A stretch of DNA of 64,000 nt from Sulfurospirillum tamanense (GTDB taxonomy: Bacteria; Campylobacterota; Campylobacteria; Campylobacterales; Campylobacteraceae), in NCBI RefSeq assembly GCF_016937535.1, contig NZ_JAFHKK010000001.1, positions 124,001 to 188,000 on the forward strand. The letters run 5' to 3'. Below the pieces are notes generated by a model that worked only from the letters and a program-made list of their open reading frames with translations, did not search any database and was not told the origin of the DNA. The translations under genes and the position numbers were made by a program. This document shows positions 32,343-41,013 of the stretch, in pieces. The number at the start of each line of letters is the position of its first letter. The first letter of the stretch is position 1.

Positions 32343-33533
32343 CTACACTCTCTCTTTGGAAGAGCTTTGTTTGGTTGAAAGAGAGAGGCTAATATCAGCA
32401 ATCACATCCAACTTTTGCGTGATGTCTTTCATGGCCTCACTTTCACCCTTAGCTGCAATGCTGATTTTCTCAATCTCTTCTTGGGTCGTGACGATTTCAT
32501 CGACCGTTTTTTGCAGGGCAGGCACAATGCTGTTGACGACTTGCTGCACTTGCCTGATGGCGATATGAATATTATCCGTCAAACGGTTGCTCTGGTCGGA
32601 AAGCTTGCGCACTTCGCTTGCCACGACCGCAAACCCGCGTCCGTGTTCTCCTGCGCGCGCGGCTTCGATGGCCGCGTTGAGCGCCAAAAGGTTGGTGTCA
32701 CTGGCAATGTGTTTAATGGAACTGGTGATGGAGCCTATCTCTTCCACGGCGTTCATGAGATTTTGCGCAAGCGCGTTGGTGTCTTGTACATTTCGCACTT
32801 CACCCGTAAGCTTGCCATGGACCAAAGCAATGGTTTTGGCCGTCTCTTCAATGGAACGAAACGCTTCTTGGGTGATGTGGGAAATATCTTTGGTCTGATC
32901 AGCCAAAGTGCTCGAAACCGCGCAGGATTCTTGCAGGATTTTTTGGGAATTGATACTCGTGACAATTTGCGCCAACGAACTCACACTCGCAGGGGTTGCA
33001 GTGCGTGGCGGACTGGGAATGATGACTGCATCTTGCTTGAGCCCACTGCCATAAGTAGTGTACAACGCCTTCCCGCGCGACACATATCCGTCGGTCCCGA
33101 TCACGTACCGCACACTAGAGAGTTTTTCGCGCACTTGAGCACTTTCCCACTCATCGAAAGGAACGATAGTGTAAGTCACGTGGGTGAGTTGGTACTGTTT
33201 TAAAAATTTGAGCATGACATTGGCGCCCGAAGAACTGTTGTTAAAAATCACCACTTCTTCGCCTTCGGGGATGCGACTCACTGCCACGAAAAAATCCGTA
33301 GGCGGCACAAATTCAACAGCCGTTACCCGCTCTTTGCTATAGGTTTTGACCATTTCATCGTAACGGTTTACAAAACACACAATCAAATCAAACGCCTCAG
33401 CATCGTACTGTTTGTAATTTTGCAAAGTTGCCGCTTGGTAAGTCACGGCGCCTTTAAGTGTTGCATCCACGAGAGAGACGAGCTCTTGGGTGGTTGCGTC
33501 ATTAGCACCAATGAGAAGAAGGGAAGCGCTCAC
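32343..33533 (-). CDS. Soluble methyl-accepting chemotaxis protein
   Basis: 396 residues without membrane helices. The N-terminal 200 residues form an alpha/beta domain resembling periplasmic-binding or PrpR-N-like folds ([13 protein letters not shown] ... [12 protein letters not shown] ... [14 protein letters not shown]). The C-terminal MCP signalling helices carry the hairpin tip [33 protein letters not shown]. It probably senses an intracellular small molecule or redox state. The gene is convergent with the interrupted EF-hand gene. Confidence 0.85.
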   Translation of the reverse strand: MSASLLLIGANDATTQELVSLVDATLKGAVTYQAATLQNYKQYDAEAFDLIVCFVNRYDEMVKTYSKERVTAVEFVPPTDFFVAVSRIPEGEEVVIFNNSSSGANVMLKFLKQYQLTHVTYTIVPFDEWESAQVREKLSSVRYVIGTDGYVSRGKALYTTYGSGLKQDAVIIPSPPRTATPASVSSLAQIVTSINSQKILQESCAVSSTLADQTKDISHITQEAFRSIEETAKTIALVHGKLTGEVRNVQDTNALAQNLMNAVEEIGSITSSIKHIASDTNLLALNAAIEAARAGEHGRGFAVVASEVRKLSDQSNRLTDNIHIAIRQVQQVVNSIVPALQKTVDEIVTTQEEIEKISIAAKGESEAMKDITQKLDVIADISLSLSTKQSSSKERV

Positions 33534-33718
33534 GATGACTCCTTGTTGGTAAAACGTTTTGCCAAATCTATCCTATGATACTTTTAGCAAAACCTCAAAA
33601 GAACGCCATCGTGTAGTGTAACAAATTTTAGAGACAAAAAAAGGAGTTTTAATTATAAGCTTAATGTTTCTATCTAAAAAAATTTAAAGATTATAGCACT
33701 GGACATCTTTACATGTAG

Positions 33719-33737
33719 AGGAGGCTTTGAACCTCCT
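33719..33737 (-). terminator. Hairpin after the 167-residue gene
   Basis: AGGAGG/CCTCCT arms around CTTTGAA, directly beside a nine-of-ten match to TTACATGTAA (33709-33718). There is no strong T-run, so this is a weak terminator or transcript-end stabiliser. Confidence 0.35.
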
Positions 33738-33752
33738 TTGCTACTCAAATGG

Positions 33753-34256
33753 CTAGCTACTTACAGGAGGGGTGTACTTTAGCACCGTGCGCGCAAAATC
33801 TACATTTCTAAAAAAGAGCAATTCAAACACAGGGTCAAGGTGCAACGCCGAAGCCTCTAGGCCTTCAAAGGGCGACACTTCAAACCCAACGCCAACTTTG
33901 CTGTTTTTTGGTTTCACGCTTACGCGCAAAGGGGCAAGGGCTTTGGCCATATTGAGGGCGTTTTTCTTCTTTTTTTCATCCAAGCCTTCCAAGAGGTCGC
34001 GCGAAGTGCGCGGGGCAAAAAGAAGGGTTTCAAGCAAGTCTACCTTGTCTTTAAAGACCACTTTGTTCCATTTCATGATGAGCTGTTCGGTGCGAATGTC
34101 GCAAGAGGTTTGTAAAAGCCCGTGGGGCTTAGTGGCGCGAATCGCTTCAATAAGGCCAAGCAAAAAATTGGCCCCACCTAAGGCAGTAGCGGCTTGCGTC
34201 AAACGGGTATGAAAAAGTGTTTTTGTAGGAGTGTCGTACTGGTGGAAGGGGTGCAT
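33753..34256 (-). CDS. Uncharacterised cytosolic protein
   Basis: 167 residues from the ATG at 34256 (MHPFHQYDTPTKTLFHTRLT) with AAAGG upstream. No signal peptide or membrane segment is seen. Features are an AATALGGANFLLGLIEAI helix, a Lys-rich EKKKKNALNMAKALAPL segment and a C-terminal part ending TVLKYTPPVSS. No family is recognised. It is divergent from the Crp/Fnr regulator. Confidence 0.65.
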   Translation of the reverse strand: MHPFHQYDTPTKTLFHTRLTQAATALGGANFLLGLIEAIRATKPHGLLQTSCDIRTEQLIMKWNKVVFKDKVDLLETLLFAPRTSRDLLEGLDEKKKKNALNMAKALAPLRVSVKPKNSKVGVGFEVSPFEGLEASALHLDPVFELLFFRNVDFARTVLKYTPPVSS

Positions 34257-34350
34257 GAAATGGCCTTTGAAAAAGATAAGGAAGTATAACAAAAGTATCT
34301 TTCCTTTTTAGGTACAATCTAACCTTAATTTCATTACAAGGAACAGACGC

Positions 34351-34989
34351 ATGCACCGCTTTTCTTTTTTTAATCGCCTTTCTCTTGAAAATCAATCTAT
34401 TTTGCTTGCAGCAGCCACCAAGACTACCATCCCCAAAGAACACCTTCTGTTTCATCAAGGAGACACTTGCAGACAAATTTTATTTTTAGTAGAAGGTTCC
34501 ATTCGTGTTTTTAGAAGACATGATTCGGGACAAGAAATCACCCTATACTACCTCAAGCCTTTTGAACAATGCAATGTCAATATCAACAGTGCCTTTGGTA
34601 ACACTCCTGCCATCGGGAGTGCCATTAGTGAAAGTGAATTGGAAGGGTATATGATTGATGCTAACGTGCTTCACACGCTTTACCGCCAAGAACAGGCCTA
34701 TCAAGACTATGTGTTTTCTCTTTTTTCTATTAGATTGGAGGAGTTTACGGAACTTGTGGAAGACATTCGCTTTAAAAAACTCGATGAACGCTTGATGCAA
34801 TGGCTCCAAGATACACCTGAGCAAACCCTCACCATCACCCATGAAAAACTTGCTTCTCATATTGGCACTTCAAGAGAAGTGGTTAGTCGTTTGTTAAAAA
34901 CCCTCGAAAAAGAAGGGGTGATAACCCTTTCGCGAGGAAAAATCACCAAATGCCCTGTCCAAAAAAGTTCTTTTTTAAAATGGTTTTGA
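34351..34989 (+). CDS. Crp/Fnr-family transcription regulator
   Basis: 212 residues. The N-terminal cyclic-nucleotide-binding-type barrel (HLLFHQGDTCRQILFLVEGSIRVFR) joins a long helix to a C-terminal helix-turn-helix (LASHIGTSREVVSRLLKTLE). The recognition helix carries the Crp/Fnr-type Ser-Arg-Glu-x-x-Ser-Arg pattern. The FNR iron-sulfur cysteines are absent, so it does not sense oxygen by that cluster. A perfect Crp-type operator lies just after it, before a cytochrome c gene. Confidence 0.88.
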   Translation: MHRFSFFNRLSLENQSILLAAATKTTIPKEHLLFHQGDTCRQILFLVEGSIRVFRRHDSGQEITLYYLKPFEQCNVNINSAFGNTPAIGSAISESELEGYMIDANVLHTLYRQEQAYQDYVFSLFSIRLEEFTELVEDIRFKKLDERLMQWLQDTPEQTLTITHEKLASHIGTSREVVSRLLKTLEKEGVITLSRGKITKCPVQKSSFLKWF

Positions 34990-34998
34990 TAGTGGATT

Positions 34999-35014
34999 TG
35001 TGATAAAAGTCACA
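34999..35014. promoter_or_regulatory. Crp/Fnr-type operator TGTGA-N6-TCACA
   Basis: A perfect palindromic Crp-type box, 60 bases upstream of the cytochrome c ATG and 10 bases downstream of the Crp/Fnr gene. The obvious ligand is the adjacent regulator. Confidence 0.65.
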
Positions 35015-35073
35015 GACAAAAACCGTCTATTCTGTCATGATACCGTCTCTTAAACAATCCCAAGGAGACCACC

Positions 35074-35397
35074 ATGAAGAAGAAATTCACCCTCGTTTTT
35101 TTACTTATAGCAGGAGGCAGTTCGCTTGCTTTTGCCCAAGGCGAACAATTGTTCAACAGCCCCACACTTGGCGGCAGTAAAAACGACGCCTCCTGCGTGA
35201 CCTGTCACGCAGGAGGCGAAGGCCTCAATGCGCCACTTTTTGATAGAAAAGAGTACGTGATGATGGGGCAAACATTTAGCACGCTTGAAGATATTGTCAA
35301 CATGTGTATTCAAATGCCCCTTGAAGGAAAGGCCATTGACCCCAACGGAGCAGAAATGAAACATCTTTTAAACTACATGAAGACGTTAACAAAATAG
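35074..35397 (+). CDS. Small periplasmic monohaem cytochrome c
   Basis: 107 residues with a signal peptide (MKKKFTLVFLLIAGGSSLAFA). The haem-binding motif is CVTCH, and the distal ligand is probably a Met of MCIQMPLEGKAI. It is probably an electron carrier or sensor output of the Crp/Fnr-controlled response. It has its own perfect terminator. Confidence 0.88.
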   Translation: MKKKFTLVFLLIAGGSSLAFAQGEQLFNSPTLGGSKNDASCVTCHAGGEGLNAPLFDRKEYVMMGQTFSTLEDIVNMCIQMPLEGKAIDPNGAEMKHLLNYMKTLTK

Positions 35398-35404
35398 TAA
35401 AAAA

Positions 35405-35434
35405 AAAAGAGTCTTTACATGTAAAGACTCTTTT
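35405..35434. terminator. 30-bp perfect palindrome terminator centred on TTACATGTAA
   Basis: AAAAGAGTCTTTACA (35405-35419) is followed at once by its complement (35420-35434), ending in TTTT and preceded by A-runs. It lies between the cytochrome c and the convergent DUF2892 gene and can terminate both directions. Confidence 0.75.
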
Positions 35435-35446
35435 GCCTCTAAAACA

Positions 35447-35638
35447 TTAGTTTCGCCACTTTACTATGTAGTGTTTTACGTTACACAACGGGCAATAATT
35501 TAGAGCGCCAAACACAATAGGCACAAGCCCCAAAAGACCCCAATAGCTCTGAAAAATCAGGCCAAGCGTGACGATTATCACGCCTGCGCTGATGCGAAAG
35601 GCTCTGCTTGGTTTTTTAATCCCACATGTCATCATCAT
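35447..35638 (-). CDS. DUF2892 (YgaP-type) small membrane protein
   Basis: 63 residues with two closely spaced membrane helices and the family pattern RISAGVIIVTLGLIFQSYWG followed by LLGLVPIVFGALNYCPLC. DUF2892 proteins often accompany rhodanese or sulfur-metabolism genes. It is three bases downstream of the FCSD-like gene, suggesting co-expression in sulfur or sulfide handling. Confidence 0.85.
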   Translation of the reverse strand: MMMTCGIKKPSRAFRISAGVIIVTLGLIFQSYWGLLGLVPIVFGALNYCPLCNVKHYIVKWRN

Positions 35639-35641
35639 TCC

Positions 35642-36967
35642 TTAGGAAAAAATACTTGCCGTAATGCCCTTGTACCAATCTTTGGTAGCAACAGCCGTAG
35701 CTTCGTCGGCATTTTCAAAAAGTTCGGCTTTTACTTTAACAGATTTTTCCTCTAAGTAGGCTTGGTGCGTCACGGCGATGGCTGTGGTTGGACTGACCAT
35801 AGAGTAGCACACATTCGCAGGAAGCTCCGCGCCCACGCGTGGGTCACGCCCGCTCAAACGTCGCCCAATCTGCTCGCCCGCAATGAGCCCGCACGAGTTT
35901 GCCATTTGGGCACTTTTGGGAAAGGGGTACTCCCCAAGCACGTCGCCTACGATGTACACATCAGGGTCACTCACGCTTTGAAACCCTGGAGCCACGACTC
36001 TGCCCCATCCCGTGCTTGTCACTGCAAGGCCTGCTCCAGTTAACAAAGCACTGGCTTTGTTGGCGGGGATGATATTGGCATCATCAAAGGCCAAGGTTTG
36101 TTTCACAAACTGCTTCGTGTTCACATCAAAGACATCGTAAGCGACGACTTTTTTGGCAAGGTCAATGTTTGTAATGTTGCTCGTAGGCAGGTATTCTAAA
36201 TACCCTTCATACTTCGCAAACGCTTCCAAAAAGCCCTTAGATTTCGTAGTTGGCTTGTCTCTTGGGTCTAAAAGCACCACCTTGGCCTTGCGTCCCTTGG
36301 CTTGAAAATAGCTAGCAATCAGCGCAGCACGCTCATAGGGTGCAGGAGGGCAACGATACGCGCCTTTGGGCACGGTGATGACAAAGACCCCTTCTGTAAA
36401 GTTTTCCACTTTTTTCTTTAAGGTCAATTGCTCTTCGCCGCCGGTGTAACTGGCAGGAAACAACGTGCGGCACGCTCTGGCTTCCTCGGCGTCTAGCCCA
36501 AAAGGTGCGTAATCGTACTCAATCCCGGTGGCAAGGACTAGCAGGGTGTACGCGTACGTGTTTCCAAGGGTTGTGAGGGTTTTGGCCTTGCGGTCGATGG
36601 CAATGACTTTTTCGTTGACCACTTCGTAGCCGTAAGTAATGGCGGGCTCCAAGGGCGAAAACAACAACTCTTCATAGCTTGTGCCCTCTACGCCCCCGAT
36701 CCACAAGTTGCTGTAAGGGCACGAGGCAAAGACGTTTTTAGACTCAAAAATCACAATCTCGGCCTCTTTATTGTGCTCGCGGATGGCCTTGGCCACACTA
36801 AGTCCTGCATACCCTCCACCGATGATGGCCACACGCGCCTTCCCATTAAGAGGGTGTGCTAGGGGCGCTACTGACGTTTTTTGTGCTTCATTTTCTTTGG
36901 CAACACCGTTAGTCACCACTGCCGCTGCGCCCAATACACTTAACTTTAATGCGTCTCTACGATTCAT
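35642..36967 (-). CDS. FCSD/SQR-like flavoprotein oxidoreductase with Tat signal
   Basis: 441 residues from the ATG at 36967 (MNRRDALKLSVLGAAAVVTN), a twin-arginine leader. FAD-binding motifs are VAIIGGGYAGLSVAKAI and VYIVGDV near the C-terminus. Redox cysteines occur in FASCPYSNLWIGG and near residues 230 and 400. The fold and the YSNLWIGG block match the flavin subunit of flavocytochrome c sulfide dehydrogenase. No haem subunit is adjacent; the 107-residue cytochrome c nearby could serve. Confidence 0.85.
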   Translation of the reverse strand: MNRRDALKLSVLGAAAVVTNGVAKENEAQKTSVAPLAHPLNGKARVAIIGGGYAGLSVAKAIREHNKEAEIVIFESKNVFASCPYSNLWIGGVEGTSYEELLFSPLEPAITYGYEVVNEKVIAIDRKAKTLTTLGNTYAYTLLVLATGIEYDYAPFGLDAEEARACRTLFPASYTGGEEQLTLKKKVENFTEGVFVITVPKGAYRCPPAPYERAALIASYFQAKGRKAKVVLLDPRDKPTTKSKGFLEAFAKYEGYLEYLPTSNITNIDLAKKVVAYDVFDVNTKQFVKQTLAFDDANIIPANKASALLTGAGLAVTSTGWGRVVAPGFQSVSDPDVYIVGDVLGEYPFPKSAQMANSCGLIAGEQIGRRLSGRDPRVGAELPANVCYSMVSPTTAIAVTHQAYLEEKSVKVKAELFENADEATAVATKDWYKGITASIFS

Positions 36968-37069
36968 TTTTTCACCTTTACATGTAGTAATACAAATCAC
37001 TATTTTATGGAATAATTGCTCCAAAACATCTCGGCATCATAATCTATTTTTTCATCAATGTCAAGTATT

Positions 37070-37098
37070 TTGACAAGTTTAATCAAGTTTGATATACT
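37070..37098 (+). promoter_or_regulatory. Sigma-70 promoter with 17-base spacer
   Basis: TTGACA (37070-37075) and TATACT (37093-37098) separated by 17 bases, upstream of the 101-residue periplasmic protein. A full -35 is unusual in this phylum. Confidence 0.65.
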
Positions 37099-37123
37099 AC
37101 ACCTATATTTCCAAAGGATGACG

Positions 37124-37429
37124 ATGAAAAGAATACTCTTAGCTTTTTTATTGCTAACACAGCTGGCTTTTGCAGGTGACCCTCACAAGGGGCAGATTTT
37201 TTACCGTTACGTCGTTTCACCTATCACGGACATGCGTGGAGATGCCTTTACTAAAACACATACTAAAGCAGAATGGGAAACACTGATGAGCAAAGAGGGA
37301 AAAGGGTTTTTAACCGCTTACAACATACCCCAAGGCACGCTAGATGCGGAAGCTTTGGAGCACTTGAGGGCGTTTTTCATCCACTACGCCAAAGACAGCG
37401 ACGTGGTAGCCGTGTGTGAGGAGCTATAG
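37124..37429 (+). CDS. Small periplasmic protein resembling a cytochrome c that lacks the haem motif
   Basis: 101 residues from the ATG at 37124. A signal peptide (MKRILLAFLLLTQLAFA) is followed by GDPHKGQIFYRYVVSPITDM, which has the start of a class I cytochrome c (KGxxxF) but no CxxCH; the only mature cysteine is near the C-terminus (AVCEEL). The helical end (LDAEALEHLRAFFIHYA) also looks cytochrome-like. It may be a degenerate cytochrome fold used for another purpose. Confidence 0.65.
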   Translation: MKRILLAFLLLTQLAFAGDPHKGQIFYRYVVSPITDMRGDAFTKTHTKAEWETLMSKEGKGFLTAYNIPQGTLDAEALEHLRAFFIHYAKDSDVVAVCEEL

Positions 37430-38026
37430 CCCCACCAAAAGTCCCAACCCAAAAAGGCCAAGCACCACGCCTGAGCCTTTTTGAATCCACCCTATTGCCC
37501 CATACAAACGTGCTTTAGTGTGGCGATTACCCGCAAGAAGTGCCACCACCATGTCCCACCCAAGCACCACCGCCACCATCCACACCCCGTACCAAAGACG
37601 CATTTGCATCCCCGTATCTGGGCTTACCATCGCCCCGAACAACACCCAATAAAACAGAGCATTTTTAGGGTTAAGCACCGCAGAGCCAAACCCAAGGGCC
37701 ACGTGTTTTCCCCATGCCTTTACATGTAAGGCTTTGCTAGCACTCTCACGCACTTTTGGCGCGCGCAAAAGATGCCATCCGATGTAACACAAATAGACCC
37801 CACCAAGGCTTCGCACCACTACAAAAAAGGTTTCGTGCTGGGTCAACAGTGCCGCACTACTGAGCGCCAAGGCGATATACACCCCATTGCCCAAGGCAAT
37901 CCCCAAGCACACCCCAAAGGCATAGCGCAACGGAAGCCGCAAGGCTGTTTGGATGATGAGAAAAAAATCAGGCCCAGGACTCAACAACGCCAAAAAATGC
38001 GCCCATGCTACCAAGAAAAATTCCAT
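37424..38026 (-). CDS. LysE/RhtB-family amino-acid exporter
   Basis: 200 residues with six predicted helices. Family motifs are LALLSPGPDFFLIIQTAL (helix 1), GNGVYIALALSS and SAVLNPKNALFYW. It exports amino acids or related small molecules. It converges with the 101-residue gene and is preceded by a 110-bp repeat shared with the selD upstream region; an AraC-type gene lies upstream in the same direction and may regulate it. Confidence 0.9.
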   Translation of the reverse strand: MEFFLVAWAHFLALLSPGPDFFLIIQTALRLPLRYAFGVCLGIALGNGVYIALALSSAALLTQHETFFVVVRSLGGVYLCYIGWHLLRAPKVRESASKALHVKAWGKHVALGFGSAVLNPKNALFYWVLFGAMVSPDTGMQMRLWYGVWMVAVVLGWDMVVALLAGNRHTKARLYGAIGWIQKGSGVVLGLFGLGLLVGL

Positions 38027-38030
38027 AATA

Positions 38031-38140
38031 CTCCTTAGAGTTCTTTCAGAACTCTCAATACGCTTTTAGAGCAAAGCTCCAAAAGCTACGCTAACGCTAC
38101 GCACACTTACGCAGAAAGCCCACGCACCTTTGGTGCTTTG
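38031..38140 (-). repeat. 110-bp intergenic repeat, copy R1 (before LysE)
   Basis: An ungapped comparison with copy R2 (39991-40100) matches about 83 of 110 positions. It starts with CTAAGGAG (the LysE ribosome-binding site on the minus strand), then a GAGTT/AACTC hairpin, an AGCAAAGCTCC block and GCACCTTTGGTGC. It ends before the AraC gene stop. Confidence 0.7.
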
Positions 38141-38167
38141 TGCGTTAACGATGAAGTATAGAAAAAT

Positions 38168-38953
38168 CTAGGCTTTTAAATCTTGTAAAAAATTGCGTTG
38201 GTAGGCTTTGGGGGTTTGGGTGGTGAAGGCTTTGAAGTGGTGGTGAAAATGGCTTTGGTCGTAAAAACCGCACATTTGGGCAACCTCGGCGATGACGCGG
38301 CCTTGCTGGAGGTAGCGGCGCGCCGCCTCGATGCGGCAGTTGAGCCTAAAGGCGTGGGGCGTGACCCCAACACTGGCTTTAAAAGCACGAATCAACCCGT
38401 ACACACTCCCACCCGCCGCGTGGGCAAGCGTTTCAAGGGGCAACTCTTCTTCTAGGTTACATGTAAGCATCTCTTGCGCCCGCGCTATGCAAGGAGTACT
38501 GGGCATTGCGGGTAAAAAGCGCACGCGCTCTAGCAACGCGCCAAAAAACTCCGTCAGTTTTTCCTCTTTTTCCATCCTAAACCCCTTGGGGTCTAGCAAG
38601 GTGGTAAGGGTGTCAAAATAGTGCGCTACCAACGAAGCATCTTCAAGGAGTGAGGTTTGAAAAGGGGCAAACACTTCACGTCCTTGCAAGGACGCGCACC
38701 ACGCGGTGTCGAGGTAAAGCATCCCGTACGTGCGGGGTTTAGAAGGAGAAGGATTGCACGCATGAAGCACGTGGGGGTTGATGAGGGCTAACGTGCCGCT
38801 TTGTAGCGTAAACGCTTTCTCTCCTAACGTAAACTCCACCTCGCCCTCAAGCACCGCCCCGATGCTAAGACGTTGGTGTAGATGGGATTTAAAATGTTCA
38901 AAACTGCGGGTCGCAAACCGCGCTTCCGCAAAAGGCAAGGTGCCCGCTTGCAC
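38168..38953 (-). CDS. AraC-family transcription regulator
   Basis: 261 residues from GTG, one base after selD. The N-terminal cupin-type effector domain (ALINPHVLHACNPSP) is followed by two helix-turn-helix units ending FYDQSHFHHHFKAFTTQTPK, the AraC signature. Effector and targets are unknown; the next gene downstream, LysE, is the likely target. A TTACATGTAA copy inside the gene encodes Thr-Cys-Asn. Confidence 0.88.
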   Translation of the reverse strand: MQAGTLPFAEARFATRSFEHFKSHLHQRLSIGAVLEGEVEFTLGEKAFTLQSGTLALINPHVLHACNPSPSKPRTYGMLYLDTAWCASLQGREVFAPFQTSLLEDASLVAHYFDTLTTLLDPKGFRMEKEEKLTEFFGALLERVRFLPAMPSTPCIARAQEMLTCNLEEELPLETLAHAAGGSVYGLIRAFKASVGVTPHAFRLNCRIEAARRYLQQGRVIAEVAQMCGFYDQSHFHHHFKAFTTQTPKAYQRNFLQDLKA

Positions 38954-38954
38954 C

Positions 38955-39986
38955 CTACACGACCCTTAGGGGTGTCGCTTCGCGCGCTAATACTTCGCCG
39001 ATGATGCACGTGTGTACGTAACCCAAATCCTGAAGCACAGCGATGCTTTGCCGTACTTCTTTTTCAGGCAAGGCTACCAGTAAGCCACCCGAAGTTTGCG
39101 CGTCAAAGAGCGTGATGTCCACGTCGTCCTTACATGTAAGGAAACGCTCAACATGCGATTTGTTGGCATAACTTCCTGCGGGGATGATGCCCATGTCTGC
39201 GTAAGTCTTGGCACTCTTTAGCACCGGTACCGCCCCTTGGGCGATGCACAACGTGACCTTATCTGCCGCCATTTCCAAACCATGTCCCAACAGTCCAAAA
39301 CCCGTCACATCCGTGCACGCACTCACCGCCAAAGGACGCAATGCGCGCATAGCGTGGACGTTGAGCTGCGCCATAATCTGCGCGGCTTCGCACGCCTCGG
39401 CATCACTTAGCAAATCTGCCTTGATAGCGGTCGAGAGAATCCCCATGCCAAGGGGTTTGGTGAGGAGTAGCACATCGCCCACGCGCGGCGTGTTGTTGCG
39501 CCAAAACCGCTTAGGATGCACCATGCCCGTCACCGAAAGGCCATAGTACATTTCAGGGGTTTCGATGGTGTGTCCGCCTGTAACGACCCCGCCGCATTCT
39601 AGCACCTTGTCGCGTCCGCCTTCTAAGATTTCCCGCAAAAGCGCACGGGGATGGTGACATCCATCAAACCCCACAAGGTTCAACGCACTGAGCACCTCTG
39701 CCCCCATGGCAAACACGTCGCTGAGGGAATTTGCCGCGGCAATCTGTCCGTACACAAAGGGGTCATCCACCACTGGCGTGATAAAATCCACCGTTTGCAC
39801 CAAAGCTTGGGTTTCGTTGAGCGCGTACACGCTGGCATCTTCACTGCCTTCACTGCCAACAAGCACGTTTGGATGCGGGGCATAAAGGCCGCTAAGGGTG
39901 TTTGTGAGATCCTCCGGACCCAACTTAGCAGCACAACCCGCAGCCTTGACGTATTTAGTCAGCTTGGCTTGGTTGTTTAAAATCAT
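38955..39986 (-). CDS. selD: Selenophosphate synthase (selenide, water dikinase)
   Basis: 343 residues from the ATG at 39986. The catalytic Cys and Lys are in AAGCAAKLGP (Cys17 and Lys20 of the E. coli enzyme); the active-site residue is Cys, not Sec. Other motifs are GGHTIETPE, LTKPLGMGILSTAIK, DVTGFGLLGH and DAQTSGGLL. It makes selenophosphate for Sec-tRNA formation. The repeat R2 lies between it and yedF, and its ribosome-binding site (AAGGAA) is part of that repeat. Confidence 0.96.
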   Translation of the reverse strand: MILNNQAKLTKYVKAAGCAAKLGPEDLTNTLSGLYAPHPNVLVGSEGSEDASVYALNETQALVQTVDFITPVVDDPFVYGQIAAANSLSDVFAMGAEVLSALNLVGFDGCHHPRALLREILEGGRDKVLECGGVVTGGHTIETPEMYYGLSVTGMVHPKRFWRNNTPRVGDVLLLTKPLGMGILSTAIKADLLSDAEACEAAQIMAQLNVHAMRALRPLAVSACTDVTGFGLLGHGLEMAADKVTLCIAQGAVPVLKSAKTYADMGIIPAGSYANKSHVERFLTCKDDVDITLFDAQTSGGLLVALPEKEVRQSIAVLQDLGYVHTCIIGEVLAREATPLRVV

Positions 39987-39990
39987 GACA

Positions 39991-40100
39991 TTCCTTAGAG
40001 TTTTTTCAAAACTCCTGACACGCCTTTGAAGCAAAGCTCCAAAGACTACGCTAACGCTGAGTTCTCCTCAGCGGAGGGTTCGCGCACCTTTGGTGCTTTT
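39991..40100 (-). repeat. 110-bp intergenic repeat, copy R2 (between yedF and selD)
   Basis: Homologous to R1 with the same blocks in the same order. Its variable middle forms a different small hairpin (CTCCTCAGCGGAG). The selD-proximal end supplies a GAGTT/AACTC hairpin followed by the ribosome-binding site. Such elements between genes can set the mRNA level of the downstream gene. Confidence 0.7.
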
Positions 40101-40107
40101 GGCTTCC

Positions 40108-40692
40108 TTACAGGCTAATCACATCCTGAGCGTTTAGGAGCATTTCGATGGTGCTGTACGCATTGCCAATCACCCCTACTTTGAGGGCATCTTGCACCTT
40201 GTAAAACTCCAAGCACACGCCGCATGAGTAGATTTCTACGCCTTTATCAGCAAGAGCTTTGAGCACGGCGATAACGTCACTTCCCTCGGGTGCAGTAGTG
40301 AGCAAGACGCCCTTGTTGACACAAATAATGCGGCTTGGCAAGGCTTTTTGCTCTAGCACGGTTTTTAAAAAACCAACCATGAGCATTCCGCCTAACTCGC
40401 CCTCGCCCACTTTGTCATCTTTAATAAAAAGGGTTTTGTTCAAAAATCCACTGGGAGCCGAAGGAACGATGTCGCAACCGTAGCCCTTCACAAGGGTGAT
40501 GAGCGTTGCATCGCCTTGGACGCTCTCGCGCACTTCACACCCGCTGTTTTTCCCAAAACGCATGACGTTTTCGCGTGAGGCAACGGAATTGACAAGCACT
40601 TCAAGGACGGCGTCCTCTGGCAAAGATTCAAGGGCTTTTTTGGTCTCAAGGACAGGCTGGGGACATTCTAAATTGCGGCAATCGATTTGCAT
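40108..40692 (-). CDS. yedF: Selenium metabolism protein YedF
   Basis: 194 residues. The N-terminal TusA-like domain has the CPxP motif (NLECPQPVLETKKAL), and the C-terminal DsrE/DsrF-like domain has cysteines in YSCGVCLEF. This two-domain form is the YedF type that accompanies selD. It probably carries persulfide or perselenide to SelD. It is upstream of selD in the same direction. Confidence 0.92.
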   Translation of the reverse strand: MQIDCRNLECPQPVLETKKALESLPEDAVLEVLVNSVASRENVMRFGKNSGCEVRESVQGDATLITLVKGYGCDIVPSAPSGFLNKTLFIKDDKVGEGELGGMLMVGFLKTVLEQKALPSRIICVNKGVLLTTAPEGSDVIAVLKALADKGVEIYSCGVCLEFYKVQDALKVGVIGNAYSTIEMLLNAQDVISL

Positions 40693-40783
40693 TATTACTC
40701 CAAAATGGTGGTTTACATGTAAGGGGTTTGGCGCTTGAACTCAAGCCTAAAAAGAAGCTGCCCACATTTTGTGGGCAAAGGGG

Positions 40784-40966
40784 TTATTTGAAATTGGTAG
40801 CAATCCACGCTTGCGCGGCTTCAACGGTGTCAAACTTCTGGCTTTTAGCCACTTGTACGCCACCTTCGTAAAAACGGATGCGAATGCCATCTTGCACTTC
40901 GTCTATCTTGATGCGGGTAATTCTTTCAGTGTTAAGATACACACGGTCGTTTAGTTTAATAAACAT
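40784..40966 (-). CDS. Uncharacterised 60-residue protein
   Basis: It starts at the ATG at 40966 with the ribosome-binding site AAAAGGAG. The protein (MFIKLNDRVYLNTERITRIK...) alternates strands and one C-terminal helix (TVEAAQAWIATNF). No family is recognised. It lies in line with the ModE-like gene and yedF, so it is probably part of the formate/selenium operon. Confidence 0.65.
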   Translation of the reverse strand: MFIKLNDRVYLNTERITRIKIDEVQDGIRIRFYEGGVQVAKSQKFDTVEAAQAWIATNFK

Positions 40967-41013
40967 GGTCACTCCTTTTAAATTTCGCTGATTCTATCAT
41001 GTTTGGACTAAAA

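Noticed and set aside
38955-39986. SelD as a selenoprotein
   Set aside because: The active-site position is Cys (GCAAK) and no in-frame TGA is present.
40784-40972. GTG at 40972 as start of the 60-residue protein
   Set aside because: The ATG two codons later has the proper distance to AAAAGGAG.
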